From: Piper betle
Lineage: Eukaryota > Streptophyta > Magnoliopsida > Piperales > Piperaceae
Assembly: GCA_033002965.1 (NCBI GenBank)
Contig: JAURVB010000783.1
Span: 1-64,000, forward strand
Direction: 5' to 3'
Length of the DNA stretch: 64,000 nucleotides
The notes under the pieces were generated by a model, which saw only the letters and a program-made list of their open reading frames with translations, made no database searches and was not told the origin of the DNA. The position numbers were made by a program, and so were the translations under genes. Of this stretch, positions 13,301 to 24,598 are shown piece by piece. The first letter of the stretch is position 1. Each line of letters begins with the position of its first letter.

Positions 13301-15427
13301 CATTTTCTTGTCTTACGGAGGTTGCAGTGTGAGTGGATGGATCATTTTTTCCCCTCCCCTTGCACAAATAATGTCCTTTCCTCAAATGTTTTTGTACCAT
13401 TTAATTTGTTTTGTTGTTGTGTCACAAATTATATTGACACAAAAATGTCTTGCAAATACCAGACATGTTTCAAGAATTTATTTTTATTGACTTTAGCTTA
13501 CTGGTATAAGCTGTAGATTATGATGTTGATGTCAAAATGTATAATGACCTAACCCAAATGCAAATTAATGGGCTTTAAGTGATCTCTTCAAAAGTGGTTA
13601 ACCAAGTTCAAGATTTACAGACCATCCTCACTTATATACTTGATCTTACTTGGTAGGTATTATATGTGAAACTAATTTTAAGGAATATTACAATCCACCT
13701 ACCGTAGGAAATTTCATCTTTTGAATTTCTACCTTCATCCCCTGGGCGTAGTGGCCAAGCTTACATCCAATCTAGTCCACCATCAAATACAATCTTAGGC
13801 TAGCTCTTACAGTATCTGTAACGTCACAGCCTAAGTGCAAATTTATAAGCTCAAGTCATCTCTTCAAAAGTGGTTAACTAAGTTGAATATCTATAGATTA
13901 TCTTCACTAATATACTAGATCTTACAACAATAGGTATAACATGTGGGGATTAATTTTAATGGATATTACAAGATGATTTATCGTGCTAAAGTTTTAGCTT
14001 ATTTAAATTAAGTTGAAAACCGTTGGCCAAGTGTAAGGGACTCATTGTTCACAAGAAATACCAATCTTTTACATCTGTCGTAGTATGATTTCTGTACTAC
14101 GGAGTAAAATTACGCATGTACATCAGTACATTGCTTAGATTTCTTAACAAAAAAGAAACTACTCAAATGGAATAGCAAATGGTTTAAAATGTTGTAAGAA
14201 AAGATACAAAAGGTGGGAGATTTAAACAAAGAGGAGAATTCTGGGTAAATGAGGAAAGAAAAATAGAGGGATGGCACACACCATGCTCTATTCCATTAAT
14301 CAAATCATTATAGCTGTGTATAATGATGAAGAGAATCTTATTTATAACAAAAGTAAGCATTAACCCTAATCTTGTGAACCCCCTCAAGCTACCTTAAAAA
14401 TAAATTAGGAAAATATATAATAAACCATAAAAATAAAAAAATTACTAAAACAACCTTTAAGTAGTTAACAACTTAACACTAGGAAAAAATTGAGAAATGC
14501 TCCCGCATCAATAGACAGATGATTTCTATAATTTTCTCTGTTCGAGTTTTATCTCTGTCAGTTCTGATAAAGTTGACGTTGCTCCAGACTATATGTTGAT
14601 AAGATTTCAAAGACTTTTGGCTTGTATTAATGTTCTCATGTCACTAGTTTATTGTCCATTCCATGGAGTATTCATGACTATTTATCTTTCCATCAAATAT
14701 CTATTTATCTTTCACAATGCTGATCATCTCAAGAAGTAATGTGGAGAAGTTATTTTTCATGCATACAAGTCTATGACTTGATGATTAGTTGGAATTTGGT
14801 GTATCTACTAGGATGATTATCTTGGCTGTAGCAATACATTATACCATATGGCCAAAGATGGCCCGCAGCTTTTTACATGCCTGGTATGTTATATCATCTA
14901 CTTCATGTCACGATGTTTGTTGTATTTGGTTCTGGAATTTGTGTCATGGAGCGCATTAAAGTTGCACCTGTTCATTTTACTAAACTTAATTTCTTCATTT
15001 AGCTATTTTAGGGATCCCTTTTGTGAGTGTCAAAATTTCAGTCCAGTTATGCAACAAGCTGAAATTGTGAAACTGGCTATTTTTATGACGACTTTACTTG
15101 TTACGAGTGTAGAAAAAGTTATGCATTGCTTGCAGAGCAGTTTTCTTGTACTTGTGTTGATGACTTCTTGAATTTTGCAGATGGGTATTTGAGAACCCAT
15201 TAGAGATTACAGTCCAAGCAAAAAGGACTCCATGGCCTGATGCACCTCCTGAACTTCCTCTAGCAGAAAAGACAATTGCTGTGGCTGTTGATGATCATCC
15301 ACACAGGCAGTCACGTAAATCTGGCCGTGGTTCTAGGTCAAGGCAAAGCTCGCGCAGCAAGAAAAAGCACGGGACACATGCTGATCAGCATTCTTCCGTG
15401 CATTCAGTGGTGAATGCTGGAGAGTAA
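10393..15427 (+). CDS. IRX14: GT43 glycosyltransferase, IRX14 type (xylan backbone synthesis)
   Basis: Three exons: 10393-11117, 11236-11784 and 15181-15427, joined in phase to 506 residues plus stop. All junctions are GT-AG. Family knowledge: IRX14-type GT43 proteins act with IRX9 and IRX10 in the Golgi to extend the beta-1,4-xylan backbone. The sequence shows a short cytosolic N-terminus starting MKLSQLQQNG, a hydrophobic type II anchor at about residues 38-71, a proline/serine-rich stem, then the GT43 domain. Recognisable motifs are SPKLLIVVTPTYVRTFQ, TWVVVEAGG and the DxD-like site in MFADESNVHS (about 254-263). After the last junction come the wall-family words EITVQAKRTPWPDAPPELP and a basic serine-rich tail. 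It is intact with no frameshift. CT-rich DNA precedes the start at 10245-10330. Intron 2 is 3.4 kb and full of repeats. IRX14 is preferred over IRX9 because of the N-terminus and the C-terminal TPWPDAPPELP block. Confidence 0.93.
12280..13230. mobile_element. Probable LTR-like insertion in IRX14 intron 2
   Basis: This part of the intron has a different character from its flanks. It contains three tandem units of about 60 bp at 12712-12850, each built on tttgatgttggagag followed by acttacaagcacaa, and later words typical of plant Copia LTRs (tatttatataggaaataag). Exact ends and target duplication were not found, so the element class is uncertain. Confidence 0.4.
12712..12850. repeat. Three tandem ~60-bp units
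   Basis: The phrase cttcc/tcactttt-gatgttggagag-...-cttacaagcacaa occurs three times in a row with small changes. It lies within the suspected insertion in IRX14 intron 2. Confidence 0.7.
13531..13980 (+). repeat. Pair of ~160-bp direct repeats in IRX14 intron 2
   Basis: Copies at about 13531-13690 and 13813-13980 share atctcttcaaaagtggttaac, the following aagtt segment, cttcactaatata/cctcacttatata, gatcttac, ggtat and aatattac. The second copy is preceded by tatctgtaacg, a plausible LTR start. A weaker third relative is at 6345-6560. They look like two LTR relics with a 120-base spacer, possibly a collapsed element. Confidence 0.6.
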
Positions 15428-17383
15428 TAGACTGTAAAATAAAGTAAGTTACATTCTCATGAGTTTTTCTTGTTACTTTGATGATTGACTGACTACCTGT
15501 TTCTTCTGAAGATGGTACATGTTGCAGGCTTTTGCATTGGCCTTTGGAGGAGAAACCAGTGTGCCACATTCTTCTCACTAGGTACATTCGGAGCAAACAG
15601 AGTCCGAAATAGGAAAAGAAAGAGTTTGGTGAATATACCTGTGCAAGAGTAGAAACGAGATGAATTCGTGGTCTTTGGAATTGTCTTTAATATTATAGTG
15701 ATATGAAGAAAATTCATTCTGTGTTCCCTTTTCGTGATATCACACACTCATTTGGAGATCAGGTTTTACTGGCAATTTCTCCTTCTGTTGTTCATTCTTG
15801 TGTCGATGACATTTCATCCTGTCTTTTAAAGTATATAGCATGAAACTGTTTTCCTTTCAATGTAAATGTATCCCTATACTGAAGCTCTTTTTGACTTAAA
15901 GTTTTCCTTCAAATATTATCAATGTGCAATTTGTCTTCCTTTGCATCTCTTTTCGACCTAAGTTTGTGAGAGGAAAATTATACTTACAGACTAAACCAAA
16001 AAAATTTTACTGGACAAATGAATTGAATGGTACGTACTGGTGCTTGATTGTGCCCAAAGAGTTGATATTTGTGGTGATAAAGCTGGCAAAGTGGCAACAT
16101 CAACTCACTCGGGTACTTAAAGACTCCTTTCATCTACCAATGTCGGTAGTATAAAACTACCCTTGTCGAAAGGAAATCAGGTTGGGGCCTCTGGGATATT
16201 CCTGTTGGTTTTCCTGGAGAATGCCTCGTTTTCTCATTCTAGTCTTAGTTTAGTTTTTTACTTACTGTTGCTTGATTATAATATCCACGTTCCTTGATCC
16301 ATGGGGCCTTAATTTTGTAACATATTGCCCGTTTTATAATTAGTCTAATGTTAGCAAGATCAAAATACAGTTATGCGCTACTGATTATCCGTTAAAGGGT
16401 CCCATGAAAGCAGCCACTGAAAAGTGAAGTAATTTCTAACATGGGAATGGATGGAGACCTTCTTAGACTTTAGTTACTCGGTCACTATTTTTGGTCCCAC
16501 TATGAGTTTTTGTACACTTCCACGGTGACAGCCTCGGTAGGGCAAAACTCACAACCAAAGTTAGGCTAGCTTGAAAATGCCGCGATTTGGCGTTTTCTAA
16601 CAAACGAAAGTACTTTGTTAAGGTTTTAACCCTATTTGATTGAAGAGGCAGATTAAGCTATTTCTCAACTCTTGTAAGTTGTAATGTTTTCTCTTTTCTT
16701 TTTCTTTTTTCCAAACAATGTTTGGTTGAGTGCCATTTTCTCCTTGCGATTAACAATTTTTCTTCCTTTCTTTCACATGCACAACCAATGGTAATTTATT
16801 AATTTTGTCTAAATCATCATCCTCTCATCTTCTTGAAGAGAAAACACTACATAAATCTTCCTAGAAGGGAAATCACATTCTACATTTATATATTAGAGAT
16901 TTCTCACAGGGAGGGATTAACTCCAACAAAAGTCACATAATGAGCGGCGTACAAAATTGTTTTGGTAAACAAAGTCAAATTTCGTTGCAAAACGATTATC
17001 TCAACCTAAGTTAAAACACAACTAATTATAGTTGGCACAATTTCTTAGAGCAAGAATTAATTGTAAAATGGGATATACAAGCTATGTTATGCATGCAACT
17101 TCACATCAATGTTCCCGGATAAAGCCAGACCGACTCCATTATTGGAGCACTGTTCTTGCTCACGAGATCATCTCCTCCAAATAATTTGATCGGAGAAAAA
17201 CTTGCGGATGACGTGAAAACTTTACCTAGTATTTCCCATCGAACATTACATCATCTTCGTCATTATTCATCCCCACCCAAGCTCTGTTTTACATTTACTA
17301 CTCTGCAAGCAAATCTACGAACTGCTGACACTTTTTAGGTGCGAAGACGATCGTGGGTGGTGAATTTTCCACCCGGTGGGTGG
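15428..17383. other. Intergenic between IRX14 and the LRR gene
   Basis: It contains the IRX14 3' untranslated region, then AT-rich DNA. These are convergent gene ends: IRX14 runs right and the LRR gene runs left. Short open frames here have no recognisable domains. Confidence 0.5.
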
Positions 17384-18846
17384 CTACCGATTCCGGTGAT
17401 CAACCGCCCGGTACGACTCGCCCGAGGAAGAAGACGACGCCGGGGGAAGAGCTGCTGCAGAGCGGGGCAACGTGCATGTGAGCATCCGGTAGGTTGATGG
17501 ACGCGGGCATTGAACCGGCCGGCAGAGGAAGATGGCGCATTCCCCCGCCGGCCGCTGCTCCGGCATTCCGGGGATGCAGTTCCGGCGGACGTCCAACACC
17601 TTCTTCTTCACTAGCTGCAAGCACGTGGGCCCTAGCTCGGTGAAGTAGTTGCTTGAGAGATTGAAGTTGAGTAGCTTGCTCAGAGCCGCGCCGCATAGTA
17701 CCTCCGGTATAGCTCCCCGGAGACGGTTCTCAGCAAGATTGAGCTGCTCCACCTTCATAATATAAAAATAACATCACTGTTTAATTACAGACTTATAATG
17801 TATCAAGAGATAAAGAATAGATATATATACATATATGTACCTTGCTCAAGCAGGCGAAGGAGTATGGGATGGTGCCGACGAGGAGATTCTTGCTGGCGTC
17901 GAAGACGGTGGCGAGGTGGAGATGGCCGATCTCGTATGGTAGGCAGCCGGAGAGGCGGTTGCCGAGGAGGAGTATCTCCTTGAGCCGATTCCGAGCGTGC
18001 CCAATGCTCGAGGGGATGGCGCCGGTGAAGAAGTTGTTGGCGAGGGTGATGTACTCCGCCGAGCTACGGCCGAGGGAGTCCGGCAGGGGCATGGCGAAGC
18101 GGTTGTTGTTGATGAAGAAGACGTCGAGGATGGGGAATGAGGAAAAGGCGGCAGCCGGGGCGGTGCCGGAGAAGGCGTTGAAGCGGAGGTCGAGGAAGCG
18201 GAACTTCGTGGCGCCCAGGAGGGTGGTGGGGAAGTTGCCGGAGAATTTGTTGTTGCTGAGGTCGAGCTCGTAGAGGAAGGGGAGCTTGGCGATGGCTGCG
18301 GGGATAGTGCCGGAGAAGTTGTTGGAGTTGGCGTGGAAGACGGCGATGTCGGTGAGGTTGGCGATGAAGCGGCCGACGCCGTTGGAGCAGATGCCGAAGC
18401 CGTTGAAGTCGACGGCGGCGACGGTGAGGGCGGTCTTGTTGGGGGGCACCTCGCAGTAGAAGCCCTTGAACTTGGCGCCGGGGTCGGCGCAGATGTCCTC
18501 TGGCCGAAGTGTCCATGTCTTGGTCACCCCCTTGGGGTCACATGTGATCGTCTTGTTGAACTCACGTATACTTATGAACACTCGAAAGAGCTCCGGCAGA
18601 AATGAAGGCGGCGGAGGCGGGGACGGCGGCGGCGGCGGGGAGCGGGGGCGGCGGCGGCGGCGGGGGCGGCGACGGCAGACACGAGAGTGGCGGCGGCTGT
18701 GAGCATTGCGGGCATTCTTCCGGCGATGGCGCTGGCTCACCTATACCAATGCCAATGCCAATGTCAATGCCTAGGGATACTGTACCTGATGGCATCATAA
18801 AGAGGGAGAGGAGGAGGCCAGCGATGTAGAGAGGAGGGATTGGCAT
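17384..18846 (-). CDS. LRR/proline-rich cell-wall protein (At4g06744-like), with a frameshift
   Basis: Minus-strand gene with two exons, 18846-17841 and 17752-17384, separated by an 87-base GT-AG intron. It starts MPIPPLYIAGLLLSLFMMPS, a good signal peptide, followed by a Cys-containing acidic part, a poly-proline tract, the segment FNKTITCDPKGVTKTW, and about nine leucine-rich repeats with the plant extracellular NNxFSGxxP consensus, then a Cys-rich end. The order matches secreted LRR proteins related to leucine-rich-repeat extensins, which act at the cell wall. The signal-peptide frame and the LRR frame differ by one surplus base within the proline tract (18600-18690, most simply the G run at 18637-18640). 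Removing one base gives 335 + 122 = 457 residues. Thus the reading frame as given is broken. This could be an assembly error or a real mutation. LRX proteins carry the proline part after the LRRs, so this is the related class with proline before them. Confidence 0.8.
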
Positions 18847-19060
18847 GTTTACACCTCCAGTCTAGAGGTGCAAGCTCTCAAAGACGTGGGAATGAAGTCA
18901 AGAGCTCAAAGAGGTGGCATGTATAGACGAAGTACGGTGAGCGGACAATAGGGAAAGTAGTGATTCTTGTGAAGTGGATAAGAATTATGAAGTTATGAAC
19001 AAGGAAAAAAGTGACCGTTGGATTAAAATCCAATGGTTCAAATCTTTCGTTCATTTTTTC
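18847..19060. promoter_or_regulatory. Upstream region of the LRR gene
   Basis: About 200 bases upstream of the minus-strand start. No convincing TATA box or known element stands out before the C-rich block begins. Confidence 0.25.
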
Positions 19061-19480
19061 CCTCCTCCCCTCATTTTCTCCTGCCCAGGGCGCTGCCCCT
19101 TGCCGGATTCCGCCGCCCCTGCCCCCACCCTCGCCCTCGGCCCCCGGCCCGGCCCTGTAGCGTCCCCCTATTTCCCCTGCCCCTCTGCCGCCTCGCCCCC
19201 TGCCCGCAGCCGTCCCCCACCGCCCCAGTTTCCCCTGCCCCCTCCGCTGCCTCGCCCCCGCCCGCCCCTGCCCGGTTCCCAGCCCCCCGCCACTTGTTTC
19301 GCCCCACCCCCCGCCGGCCCCGCCCGCCCCTGCCCTGTTTTCGCCACTCTCCCCGGCCGCCCGTTTCGCCCCACCCCGGCCGCCGCCCACCCGTCGACCA
19401 AGCTCCTCGCCGCCGGCGTCACCTACTTCACTGCCGGCGGTGGCGCGACAAAACACCAGGAAAGAAGGAGCAATGGCATT
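18990..19480 (+). repeat. C-rich cassette ending in a TTTTCGTAATAAAA-CTTGACTCG motif
   Basis: The plus strand is very C-rich (cccgcccc-type words), giving proline-rich frames in all plus readings and glycine/arginine-rich ones in minus. It ends at gcattttcgtaataaaaatttgactcgg (19472-19500). The same join of a C- or G-rich tract to a cgtaataaaa/gactcga motif occurs at 1565, 2013, 20520, 27240 and 32630, so this is a repeat module, not a gene. Confidence 0.65.
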
Positions 19481-20545
19481 TTCGTAATAAAAATTTGACT
19501 CGGTCCTGAATCGAGTCAAATTTATGAAATAAATTTTAAAAATAAAATATAATAAAATAAAAACTTGACTTGCTCCTGACTCAAGTTAATTTTATAAAAT
19601 AAAATTTTAAAATAAAATAATATAAAATAAAATTTTGATTCGCTCCCCGCTGAAGCTGCTGCTTGCCGACCACCTCCCTGCCACCACCCACACCCTGCCC
19701 CTGCTCCCTCGCATCGTCTCCCCGATCTCGACTGAAATCAAATTAAAAAATATTATTTTATATTTTTAATTTATTTCACAATAATTTTTAATTTTTTTAA
19801 AAATACAAAACCATAAAATAAAATATTATAAAATAAAAACTTGACTCGATCCCGATCTTGACTGAAGTCAAATTAATATTATTGAATAATTTTTTAAAAA
19901 ATAATTTTGTAATAAAAACTTAACTCGAGTCGGGATAAAGTCAATAATATGAAATAAATTTAAAAAATATAAGATAATTTTGTAATAAAAACCTGACTCG
20001 ATCATGTGCGGGACCGAGTCAAGTTTTTATTACAAAATAACTTTATTACTGAATAAATTTTTATTATAAAATAAATTTAAAAAAATAAAATAATTCTGTA
20101 ATAAATTATTTTAACTCGAGTCCGATTAAGTAAAATTTTTATTACCAAAATACTCTCCCCTATTTCTTCCTCATTTTTTTGGCGCGCCACCCCCTGCCGA
20201 CGACCTTGCAGCCGGCAGCCCGCTGGCCAACAATGTCACCGCGTCGGGGCTGGATGGGCCTGGTGGGAAATGTGCGGCACCGGTCTCGTGTGGGACGAAA
20301 TAAAGTTTTTATTACAAAATTATTTTATTTTTTAAATTTATTTCGTAATATTGAATCGATCTCGTGCGAGATCGAATAAAGTATTTATTATAAAAAAATT
20401 ATTATTTTTATTTATTTCATAATATTGACTCGATCTCGTGCGAGATCGAATCAAGTATTTATTATAAAAAAATTTATTTTTTAATTTATTTCGTAATATT
20501 AACTTGAGTCAGGGACCGAGTAAAGTTTTTATTACGATTTACCCT
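19481..20545. repeat. Degenerate array of ACTCGA/TCGAGT palindromic units
   Basis: At least ten units of the type gactcg-(6 to 14 bases)-cgagtc-aa-ttttattacaaaataa occur across about 1 kb with variable spacing, including two near-identical units of about 75 bp at 20345-20495. Those two each contain the palindrome cgatctcgtgcgagatcg (20357-20374 and 20431-20448). A C-rich insert at 20180-20290 interrupts the array. There is no coding potential. Confidence 0.7.
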
Positions 20546-22060
20546 CCCGTGTTCCCCCGCTCTCTCTCACCGCGCCACCCCACCGCCGGCGACGTTGCCT
20601 CCGGCCACCCGTGGGAGGGAGGGGGGCGAGCGAGCGAGGCAGGCGGGGCTGGGCAGAGGCTGCGGCGGCCGACGGGGCCGAGGGCAGGGGGCAGGGGCGG
20701 CCTGCGGGGCGAGGGCAGGGGCTGGGGCGGCCGGCCAGACGGGTGCATGGGTTGGCCGGCGACCGGGGGCCAGGGGCGGGGGCAAGGGCAGGGGGGCGGG
20801 GCGGGAGCAGGGGAGGCCGGTGGGGCGGGGGCGGGGCGGCGGGACGGGGGCATGGGGCGGCCGTCGGGCGAGAGGCCGGGGGCGGCCGAGGGGGGGGTGT
20901 ATATTTGATTGTGGGCCGTCGAATCAGGATCTGACGGCCCACAATGGGCAGCGCACTGTAGCACTGCGCTATGAACAAGGGGAGGGGTAGGGGGCGGCAG
21001 GTATGGGGAGGGCAGGGGAGGGGAAGGGAGGTGGGGTAGGGGCGGGAGAAGTCGGGGGATGGGGGTGGGGCAGGGGTAGGGGGCTACGTAGGCGGCAGGT
21101 GGGGGGAGGGGTCGGTGGCCGGGGGCCTGGATGCTGCCGGTGGGGTTCGCGGGAGTGAGCCGAATAGGGGCCGGGATGGGCGAGAGGGGGTGGTGCTTTA
21201 TAGGAGGGACTATGCAGCGCATCAGCAGCATGAAATCTTGGCCGCCCATCCAGGTCCGGCGGCCCATCCAGGTCCGGCGGCCCATCATCGTTAGCGCACC
21301 CCGCTGCCAGCCTCCAACTGCCCGCGGGCACCCCTCCCATGGACACCCCGGCACCCTACCCACCACTGCCTGCGGCCCACCCGCCACCGCCCGCGGCCCC
21401 CCGCCGCAACTGCCCATGACCCACTCACCACTGCACCCCGCCCGCGGCCCACCTGCCTAGGCCCATGGCGCACCCGCCCACTAGCCACTACCCCCCCGCC
21501 CGCGGCTCAGGCCACTGCCCACCCACCTGCCCGCGATCCGGGCCACCGCCCCCACCATCGCCCAGGCCTCCACCACCGCACGGGGGCGGCGAGGGGAGGG
21601 CAGGGGCCTAGGCCAGTGGGGGGACAGGGGCAGGGGCGGGAGATGGCAACGGGGGCAGGGTGCGGCAGTGTGGGGAGTCGGGGAGGGAGGGGTGGTAGGG
21701 GGCGAGAGATTGGAGGAGGCGGGGTAGGGCGCGGGGGCCAGAGGGCAATGAGGGGGGGGCAGGGCGCTGCGGCGGCGGGGCAGGGGCGGCGAGGGAAGGG
21801 AGGTGGGAGAAGCTGGGGGACGGCGGGTGGGGCGGGGGTAGGGGGCCACAAGGGCTGTGTCAGTGGGCGGCAGGTGGGGGAGGGGTCGGTGGCCGGGGGC
21901 CTGGATGCGGCTGGAGTGGTTCGCGGGAGTGAGGTGAACCTAGGCGGGGATGGGCGAGAGGGGGTGGTGGGGGGTGGTCGGCAGGGATGGGCAAGCAGGG
22001 GGTGGTGGGGGTGGTGCTTTATAGGACGGACCAGAGGGCGGAGGGACGGGAAGGCAGGGC
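20546..22060 (+). repeat. G-rich block with segmental duplication
   Basis: The plus strand is dominated by runs of G (gggg separated by c/a/t), reversed in sense at 21290-21560 where it is C-rich. The segment 20985-21214 recurs at about 21760-22030 in the same order (gggaaggggagg, gtcggtggccgggggcctggatg, gatgggcgagagggggtggt, tgctttatagga). A tandem pair ggcggcccatccaggtcc lies at 21239-21283. Long frames here reflect composition and are not genes. The G runs could form quadruplexes. Confidence 0.65.
20908..20945. repeat. Perfect inverted repeat, 13-bp arms
   Basis: The arms attgtgggccgtc and gacggcccacaat surround a 12-base loop. It is embedded in the G-rich block and is followed by gcagcgcactgtagcactgcgc, another short hairpin-like stretch. 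This may mark the end of a small element. Confidence 0.7.
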
Positions 22061-22286
22061 GGCAGGCGCGGGAACATCAGTGCCGGTGGCATATGATATA
22101 TGTAAAAGAAGTATGGGCCTATGGAAAGAAAGGAGGGAAGTACTAAAGGAGGTTAAAGATTTATCATTTAAAGACGGGTACTGTTCATGATGAAGAAGCT
22201 GAGGTCGATTAATGACGACCATGGATCGAGTAGTGAAGAAGACACAGGAGTAGGCCCTCCCAACTTGGGAAGTTGTTCCATTTCTT

Positions 22287-22455
22287 TGTGCTTTGTCGTC
22301 TTGAATGCCCTTGGTGTACTCTTTCTTTTCTTTATATATCTTTTTCTTTCTTTCTTTTTTAAAGTGAAATACTTTTTCGTTTTGATTCCCCTTGGTGTTC
22401 TCTCTCTTTTCTTTATTTATCTTTTTTTTCCCTTCTTTTCTAAAGTGAAAGGCTC
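22287..22455. repeat. Tandem duplication, ~80 bp x 2
   Basis: Two copies of a T-rich unit beginning (t)gccctt/ccccttggtgt-actctttcttttctttat and ending taaagtgaaa lie side by side. The open frame across it repeats the hydrophobic peptide accordingly. I see no sign of a gene. Confidence 0.7.
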
Positions 22456-23185
22456 TCTTCTTCATGTGTAATTGGTACCACTTTCATTTGTTACTAACTG
22501 CCTCTGTTTGTGGTCCTTGAACTGCCGCTGTTGCTAACTACCTCATGGCGATCTACTGGGGCTTTAGGATGGACTCTTATTATTCAATACTACGAGAAGT
22601 GTTGAAATAAATATTATCCGGTAAAGAACTGGGTACTTCACACAACCATATTTAGTAGATGCTAAACATTGCAGTGTACAGAGAGTAAGAAAAAAAGTAT
22701 ATTATTCTATAGTTTTTATACTTCATACCACAGCGAAGCCATTTGGAGTCTTGGGCCACAGTTAATGTGTGAGTAAGACTTGGAATAGAGATCAAACTAC
22801 GTTAATGTAAGGCAGATGATCAGTCGTGACCAAAAACGTTACTTCGACGAGGAATAATTTAGTCAATATTTTTAGTATAAATCCAAAAATATATATTAAG
22901 CTCCAAAGTCCAAAGGTCTTGATTATCTGGCTTTCAAACATGTCATTGCAAGTCACAAAAGACAGAACTAGTAAAACTCGGCAGGGAATGTTTGCTTTAA
23001 AATTGTTACCTGATGCACTACCTGCTCGCTCATTTGTTTTAGCTCTTAAGATGCCTTGATTGGATGCCTTCTTATTATAGGTGTGACCACTTTGGTTCTA
23101 CATATACAGTCTATATGTTAATCCCTACACAATAGTTTAGCATCAGTGGATTTTTTTTCCTACCAATAGAGTCACACGTACGTAG
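22456..23185. other. Intergenic, no gene seen
   Basis: AT-rich single-copy-looking DNA between the tandem duplication and the left LTR of the Copia element. Confidence 0.5.
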
Positions 23186-23488
23186 TGATGGGATTAACCA
23201 AACAAACCAAATACAAATCTCTTATTTCAACACATAAGGATGAGAAATACTAAGCAAATAGACAGAGACGACAAGATAATTTTACGTAAAAAACCACAAA
23301 TTTGGGAAAAAAACCACGGGGCAAACGGCCAGATCAAATTCACTATATTACAATTTTGATACAAAATAGATTCACAGGAGAACAAACTCTCTAATACCAA
23401 TTTACTGTATTTTCTACAAAATTAGTATAAAGTCGTAAAAGACAATAAAAGAAGAATATTACATATTAAGAACTTAGCGAAGTTACTA
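23186..23488 (-). repeat. Copia 3' LTR
   Basis: Partner of 30071-30372. It begins tgatgggattaacc on the plus strand and ends near agttacta. The last bases are altered and adjoin the truncated RT frame, so the inner boundary may be off by about ten bases. Confidence 0.8.
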
Positions 23489-24598
23489 TTGACGAACCAT
23501 AGCATACATCAAACTACCAACTGCAGAAGCATAAGGAACCATTCTTATTTCCTTCATTTCTGTTTCACTTAAGTCAATTTTCTTCAACTTGAAGTGACCC
23601 CCAAGTGGAACTCCAACCGGCTTTCCATCTTTCATGTTGAATTTTTCAAGTACCTTTTCTATGTATTTTTGTTGTGACACCCAAAGCTTTCTAGCTCCCC
23701 TGTCACACCAAATGGCCATTCCCAAGTTTTGCTTTGCCGGTCCCAAATCCTTCATTGCAAAGGATTTGTTCAAGTTCTTCTTTAAACTTACAATTTTGGC
23801 TCCATCATGTCCTACAATCAACATGTCATCCATATAAAGCAACAAAATAACAAAGTCACCATCATCAAACCTCTTGATAAATACACAGTGATCAAAAACA
23901 GATTTCTTGTGCCCATTCTTTTCCATAAAAGAATCAAACTTTTTATACCACTGTCTAGGAGCTTACTTCAAACCATACAAACTCTTTTTCAGTCTGCACA
24001 ACGTCTATTCCTTTCCTTTGACTTTAAAACCCTCTAGTTGCTCCATGTATATGGTCTCCTCAAGATCACCATGAAGAAAGGCCGTCTTCACATCTAACTG
24101 TTCAACTTCCAAATCCAAACTTGCAGCCAAAGCCAGAACAATTCTAATATAAGACATTTTAACAACAGGAGAAAAATTTTCATCGAAATCAATACCTGTC
24201 TTCTGTCTGAAGCCCTTCACCACCAACCTTGTCTTGTACCTTGGTTGTGTATTATTTTCTTCATATGTGATCCTGTAGACCTATTTATTCCTCAATATTC
24301 TCTTCCCCTTAGGATGATCCACCAACTCATAGGTGTTATTATCATGCAAAGATTTCATCTCATCTTGCATTGCCTTCAACCACTTCTCCTTTTCTACATG
24401 AGTTTTGACCTCACTGAAATTTTCCGGTTCTCCACGTTCAGTAATTGTCACATATTCTGATGATGGATATCTTGTCGTTGGAACTGGTTTATGAGCTGAT
24501 CTCCTCACATTAGTTGGCTGCCCTTGATTAGAATCTCCATGTTCCTGTCTAACATCATTAACAAACTCATTAATAATATCATCAGACACCACATCCTC
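23486..24598 (-). pseudogene. Copia reverse transcriptase region, broken and truncated
   Basis: RT words are visible: the conserved core around FSPVVKMSYIRIVLALAA and DVKTAFLHGDLEE, and the catalytic YMDD box (23850-23880) in the form LLLYMDDMLIVGHD. The N-terminal part before it contains the linker from the integrase. In-frame stops interrupt the frame, including one where the family has Trp (near 24284) and one where it has Gln (near 23960). The frame ends at MYAMVRQ, at the point where RT normally continues towards RNase H, and then enters the LTR. Confidence 0.85.
24594..24598. repeat. Left 5-bp target duplication of nested LTR (tcctc)
   Basis: tcctc directly before the LTR start TGTAACACCCC, repeated at 27693-27697 after the LTR end. 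Confidence 0.85.

Noticed and set aside
18878..19519. Glycine/arginine-rich frame on the minus strand and proline-rich frames on the plus strand
   Set aside because: All frames in this C-rich module are open on one strand or the other. No recognisable protein.
20539..21417. Long proline-rich reading frame on the minus strand, 292 codons
   Set aside because: It lies entirely in the G-rich repeat block, other frames there are equally open, and it has no domain. Base composition explains it.
22187..22471. Hydrophobic 94-codon frame
   Set aside because: Its C-terminal two thirds is a translation of a T-rich tandem duplication. No start context or homologue supports it.
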